From an uncultured Butyricicoccus sp. (GTDB lineage Bacteria > Bacillota > Clostridia > Oscillospirales > Butyricicoccaceae), in the NCBI GenBank assembly GCA_900557315.1, contig USSI01000078.1, forward strand, positions 1 to 6,663: a stretch of DNA of 6,663 nt. The letters are read 5' to 3'. Shown in pieces: positions 4,730-6,663 of this stretch. The first letter of the stretch is position 1. Each line of letters begins with the position of its first letter. The notes beneath the pieces were generated by a model. The model did not search any database. It worked only from the letters and a program-made list of their open reading frames with translations, and was not told the origin of the DNA. The position numbers and the translations under genes are program-made.

Positions 4730-6586
4730 ATGAAAAAGAGGCTGCTGAGTATTGTTTTGATGTTTGTCATGGTTGTTTCGCTCGTGCCTATGCCGTGGGC
4801 AGGCGCGGCGCCTTCGTACAGCGTTGACAAGGCAATTACGTATGCAAAACAGCATTGGAATGACGGGCAGGGGTTGTGCGCTGAGTTTGTCTCCCGGTGC
4901 GTCCGCGCCGGCGGATTGGATATGAAAGTGATTACGACCACGCGCAGCTGCCTGAATGCAGCGGCTAAGGCCAGCGGCCTGTCTGTTCAGGAGCTCAAGC
5001 TGAATTCGAGCGGCTATGCCACGGAGGCGGACAACGGCAGTATTCTGGCCGCAGGCGATATTGTGGCGCAGTACTGCAAAACCGATGACCTGTACCCGCA
5101 TATCATGCTGTGCGGCGGCTATGACTCGCAGGGCAGGGCGACCTTTTATGCGCACAACGGCGCGCTCAACAACAAGGTGCAGGTGCTGAACGTCAACACT
5201 GCGTACGACCATACGTTAGCCTGCGACATCCGTGCGCATGTGGTGCACCTTTCCAGCTTGGATGACGGTATCTATACCTCCTCGGATTCTACTTCCTCGT
5301 CTGACGTGACCTTCTCGCTGCCGACAGATCCGAATTACACATCCAAGCAGAAGGTCACGAACACCAACGCGGTGCTGGTCAACAAGATCACCAAGCCCGC
5401 CGGCACAAAGGTTACTCAGATGGGCCTGCATGTCTATGATTTTAACGGGAGCAATATTGGAGATCATTGGGATTATGTGTCTAATGTCAGCGACTCCACG
5501 ACAACGTTCCACTGCTGGTATGACCTCAACAGCGAGTTTCATGCGACGCTGACGCCGGGCAACACCTACAAGTATTATTTCTACGGCGAGTTCGATGGGC
5601 AAAAAGTGACCGGTCCGACCTTCTCGTTCACGACCACAGGCACTCGTCCATACGTCAATTTCTGGCTGAGCGATACCGAAAAGGTATCTTTCCCGCTGGA
5701 GACGGGATTGACATATTATGCCCACGGTGAGTTCCCTGATCCTTATGAGAAGGAAGGGTATACCTTTGCTGGCTGGTACACCGATCCGGCCGGCGGCACG
5801 GAAATCACACGCGCGGACTATTACCGGGGGACTGCCAGCGTGAACCTGTATCCGCGTTATACCAAAAATGCGGTGGCTGAACCCACGCCGGAACCCGAAC
5901 CCGAACCCGAACCGGAGCCGCCGGTGGTGGAAGACCCTGTGGAGGAAGAGCCAGAGGAGTTCACGCTGGTCTTCATGGACCTGCGCACGATGGAATCCTA
6001 TGGGACTTACACGGTGCAGAACGGTGACAAGTATCCGATCCCGTCCAGAACGCCCACGCGTGACGGCTACGTTTTCGACGGCTGGTATACGTCTTCGACC
6101 GGCGGCACGCAGGTCACCGCCTCGACCACGGTCAACCTGACAAGGGACCAGAACCTGTATCCGCATTGGAGAGAGGTGCCGCAGCTGCTGCCGGAGGAGA
6201 CCGAGATCACGTTGCAGATCGGCAACCCGTATCTGTTCGTCAATGGCACACGCAAAAATATTGATGAGCAGGGCACGGTCCCTTTGCTGAGAAACGACCG
6301 TACGCTGCTTCCGGTGCGCGCTGTTGTGGAAGCCATGGGCGGCACTGTGGGCTGGATTGACAGTTCGGAAACGGTTATCATGACGCTGGACGGCAAGTCG
6401 CTGAATCTGCAGATTGGTAACAAAACTGCATGGGACGGCACGGGAAAGACCTACTCCATGGATGTGGCGCCTATTCTGGTGAAAGACCGCACCATGCTTC
6501 CGATCCGTTTTGTTGTGGAATATTTTGGCGGCACGGTATCGTGGGCCGACTCGACGCAGGTGGTCACCATCACTTATGCGGAATGA
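4730..6586 (+). CDS. Secreted multidomain wall protein: NlpC/P60-like amidase/peptidase, InlB-type repeats, copper-amine-oxidase-N (stalk) domain
   Basis: A 618-residue exported protein. Residues 1-27 are a Sec signal peptide (KKR, hydrophobic core, AGA-A cleavage region). About 32-175 resembles a putative amidase/NlpC-P60 cysteine hydrolase domain: C50 in GLCAEFVSRC and H124 in YPHIMLCGGY are the candidate catalytic pair, and AHNGALNN follows. About 192-304 is a beta-rich, Fn3-like sandwich ending FSFTTTG. InlB/Flg_new repeats occur at about 340-378 (GYTFAGWYTD, GGTEIT, NLYPRY) and 441-480 (GYVFDGWYTS, GGTQVT, NLYPHW), separated by an acidic Glu-Pro linker (384-410). Residues 493-618 are a copper-amine-oxidase-N1 'stalk' domain with two similar halves, DRTLLPVR...GGTVGW and DRTMLPIR...GGTVSW. 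There is no LPXTG, SLH or membrane anchor, so it is either released or held by the C-terminal domain. ATG at 4730 has GAGGTG 6 bases upstream. Monocistronic, with its own promoter and terminator. The substrate is unknown; peptidoglycan is likely from the N-terminal fold. Confidence 0.88.
   Translation: MKKRLLSIVLMFVMVVSLVPMPWAGAAPSYSVDKAITYAKQHWNDGQGLCAEFVSRCVRAGGLDMKVITTTRSCLNAAAKASGLSVQELKLNSSGYATEADNGSILAAGDIVAQYCKTDDLYPHIMLCGGYDSQGRATFYAHNGALNNKVQVLNVNTAYDHTLACDIRAHVVHLSSLDDGIYTSSDSTSSSDVTFSLPTDPNYTSKQKVTNTNAVLVNKITKPAGTKVTQMGLHVYDFNGSNIGDHWDYVSNVSDSTTTFHCWYDLNSEFHATLTPGNTYKYYFYGEFDGQKVTGPTFSFTTTGTRPYVNFWLSDTEKVSFPLETGLTYYAHGEFPDPYEKEGYTFAGWYTDPAGGTEITRADYYRGTASVNLYPRYTKNAVAEPTPEPEPEPEPEPPVVEDPVEEEPEEFTLVFMDLRTMESYGTYTVQNGDKYPIPSRTPTRDGYVFDGWYTSSTGGTQVTASTTVNLTRDQNLYPHWREVPQLLPEETEITLQIGNPYLFVNGTRKNIDEQGTVPLLRNDRTLLPVRAVVEAMGGTVGWIDSSETVIMTLDGKSLNLQIGNKTAWDGTGKTYSMDVAPILVKDRTMLPIRFVVEYFGGTVSWADSTQVVTITYAE
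5747..5863 (+). repeat. InlB/Flg_new-type repeat, copy 1 (within the secreted protein)
   Basis: Encodes residues about 340-378, with the GYTFAGWYTD core, GGTEI and a closing NLYPRY. It is similar in protein to copy 2 but diverged in DNA. In the family these small beta-grasp-like units act as stalks or interaction modules on surface proteins. Confidence 0.75.
5891..5914 (+). repeat. Short tandem GAACCC repeat coding a Glu-Pro linker
   Basis: Three exact GAACCC units (5891-5908), then GAACCG (5909-5914) and GAGCCG (5915-5920), coding alternating Glu-Pro. The linker is extended, acidic and probably wall-spanning. The in-frame 6-base unit means slippage would change linker length without a frameshift. 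Confidence 0.85.
6050..6169 (+). repeat. InlB/Flg_new-type repeat, copy 2 (within the secreted protein)
   Basis: Encodes residues about 441-480: TPTRDGYVFDGWYTS, GGTQVT, then NLYPHW. It shares the GY-x-F-x-GWYT, GGT and NLYP positions with copy 1, so it is a second module of the same type on the far side of the Glu-Pro linker. Confidence 0.75.
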
Positions 6587-6609
6587 CGGCCGGATAAAAC
6601 CGGATCAGG

Positions 6610-6647
6610 AAACCGGGCTTTCGTGAAAAGCGTAAGCCCGGTTTTTT
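6610..6647 (+). terminator. Rho-independent terminator of the secreted protein gene
   Basis: AAACCGGGCTT (6610-6620) pairs perfectly over 11 bases with AAGCCCGGTTT (6634-6644), with a 13-base loop and six consecutive Ts (6642-6647). It lies 24 bases after the stop codon. Confidence 0.93.
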
Positions 6648-6663
6648 CTGCCTGAAAAGGGAG

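Noticed and set aside
5216..6166. A 316-codon minus-strand frame opposite the secreted protein gene
   Set aside because: The product is Arg/Gly/Val-rich with no motif and lies opposite well-defined InlB repeats and the Glu-Pro linker, which reads as FGFGFGF-like repeats on the other strand. It has no promoter or ribosome site that I can support.
4738..6586. Calling the C-terminal domain a functional copper amine oxidase
   Set aside because: Only the small N1 'stalk' domain is present; the catalytic oxidase domain with its quinone-forming Tyr and copper-binding His residues is absent.
6648..6663. Possible ribosome site (AAAAGGGAG) of a following gene at the right edge
   Set aside because: The window ends before any start codon, so no gene can be supported there.

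Overview
The window reads as chromosomal DNA of a moderately GC-rich anaerobic Firmicute, most likely a gut clostridium of the Oscillospirales type (an inference; no rRNA or taxonomic marker is present). The reasons are strong purine-rich Shine-Dalgarno sites, sigma-A type promoters, frequent GTG/TTG starts, a ferredoxin-linked NfnAB-type flavoprotein pair, a lipoprotein-type amino-acid binding protein, and a secreted wall protein with InlB-type repeats and a copper-amine-oxidase-N ('stalk') domain, a combination common in Clostridia.

Layout. Bases 1-1043, minus strand: the 5' end of the large subunit (GltA/NfnB type, cut by the window edge), preceded by the complete small subunit (NfnA/SudB type, GTG start at 1043). 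The pair has its own promoter at 1086-1114. Bases 1186-1932, minus strand: a cytoplasm-type (no signal peptide) N-acetylmuramoyl-L-alanine amidase of the Amidase_3 family with a C-terminal SH3 domain and an unusual first metal-binding motif. Bases 1933-2143: a divergent intergenic region with a strong rightward promoter. Bases 2144-4573, plus strand: a complete three-gene polar amino-acid ABC importer, in the order binding lipoprotein, hairpin/attenuator, permease, ATPase, closed by a strong terminator at 4586-4624. Bases 4730-6586, plus strand: a monocistronic gene with its own TTGACA promoter and a leader hairpin. It encodes a 618-residue secreted multidomain protein: NlpC/P60-like cysteine peptidase/amidase, beta-sandwich, InlB repeat, Glu-Pro linker, InlB repeat, stalk domain. 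A textbook terminator follows at 6610-6647.

How the genes work together. The Nfn-type pair would exchange electrons between NADH, NADPH and ferredoxin. The ABC system would import a polar amino acid, with extra binding protein made because the hairpin after the first gene trims downstream transcription. The two wall-active proteins act on or sit in the peptidoglycan. Apart from the two operons, no functional link between units is shown by the sequence. No gap exceeds 300 bases. I saw no tRNA, rRNA, CRISPR array, insertion sequence or attachment site.

I did not find a clearly new biological system. The items most worth a second look are the amidase with a substituted metal-ligand motif, the leader hairpin ahead of the secreted protein, and that protein's domain arrangement.
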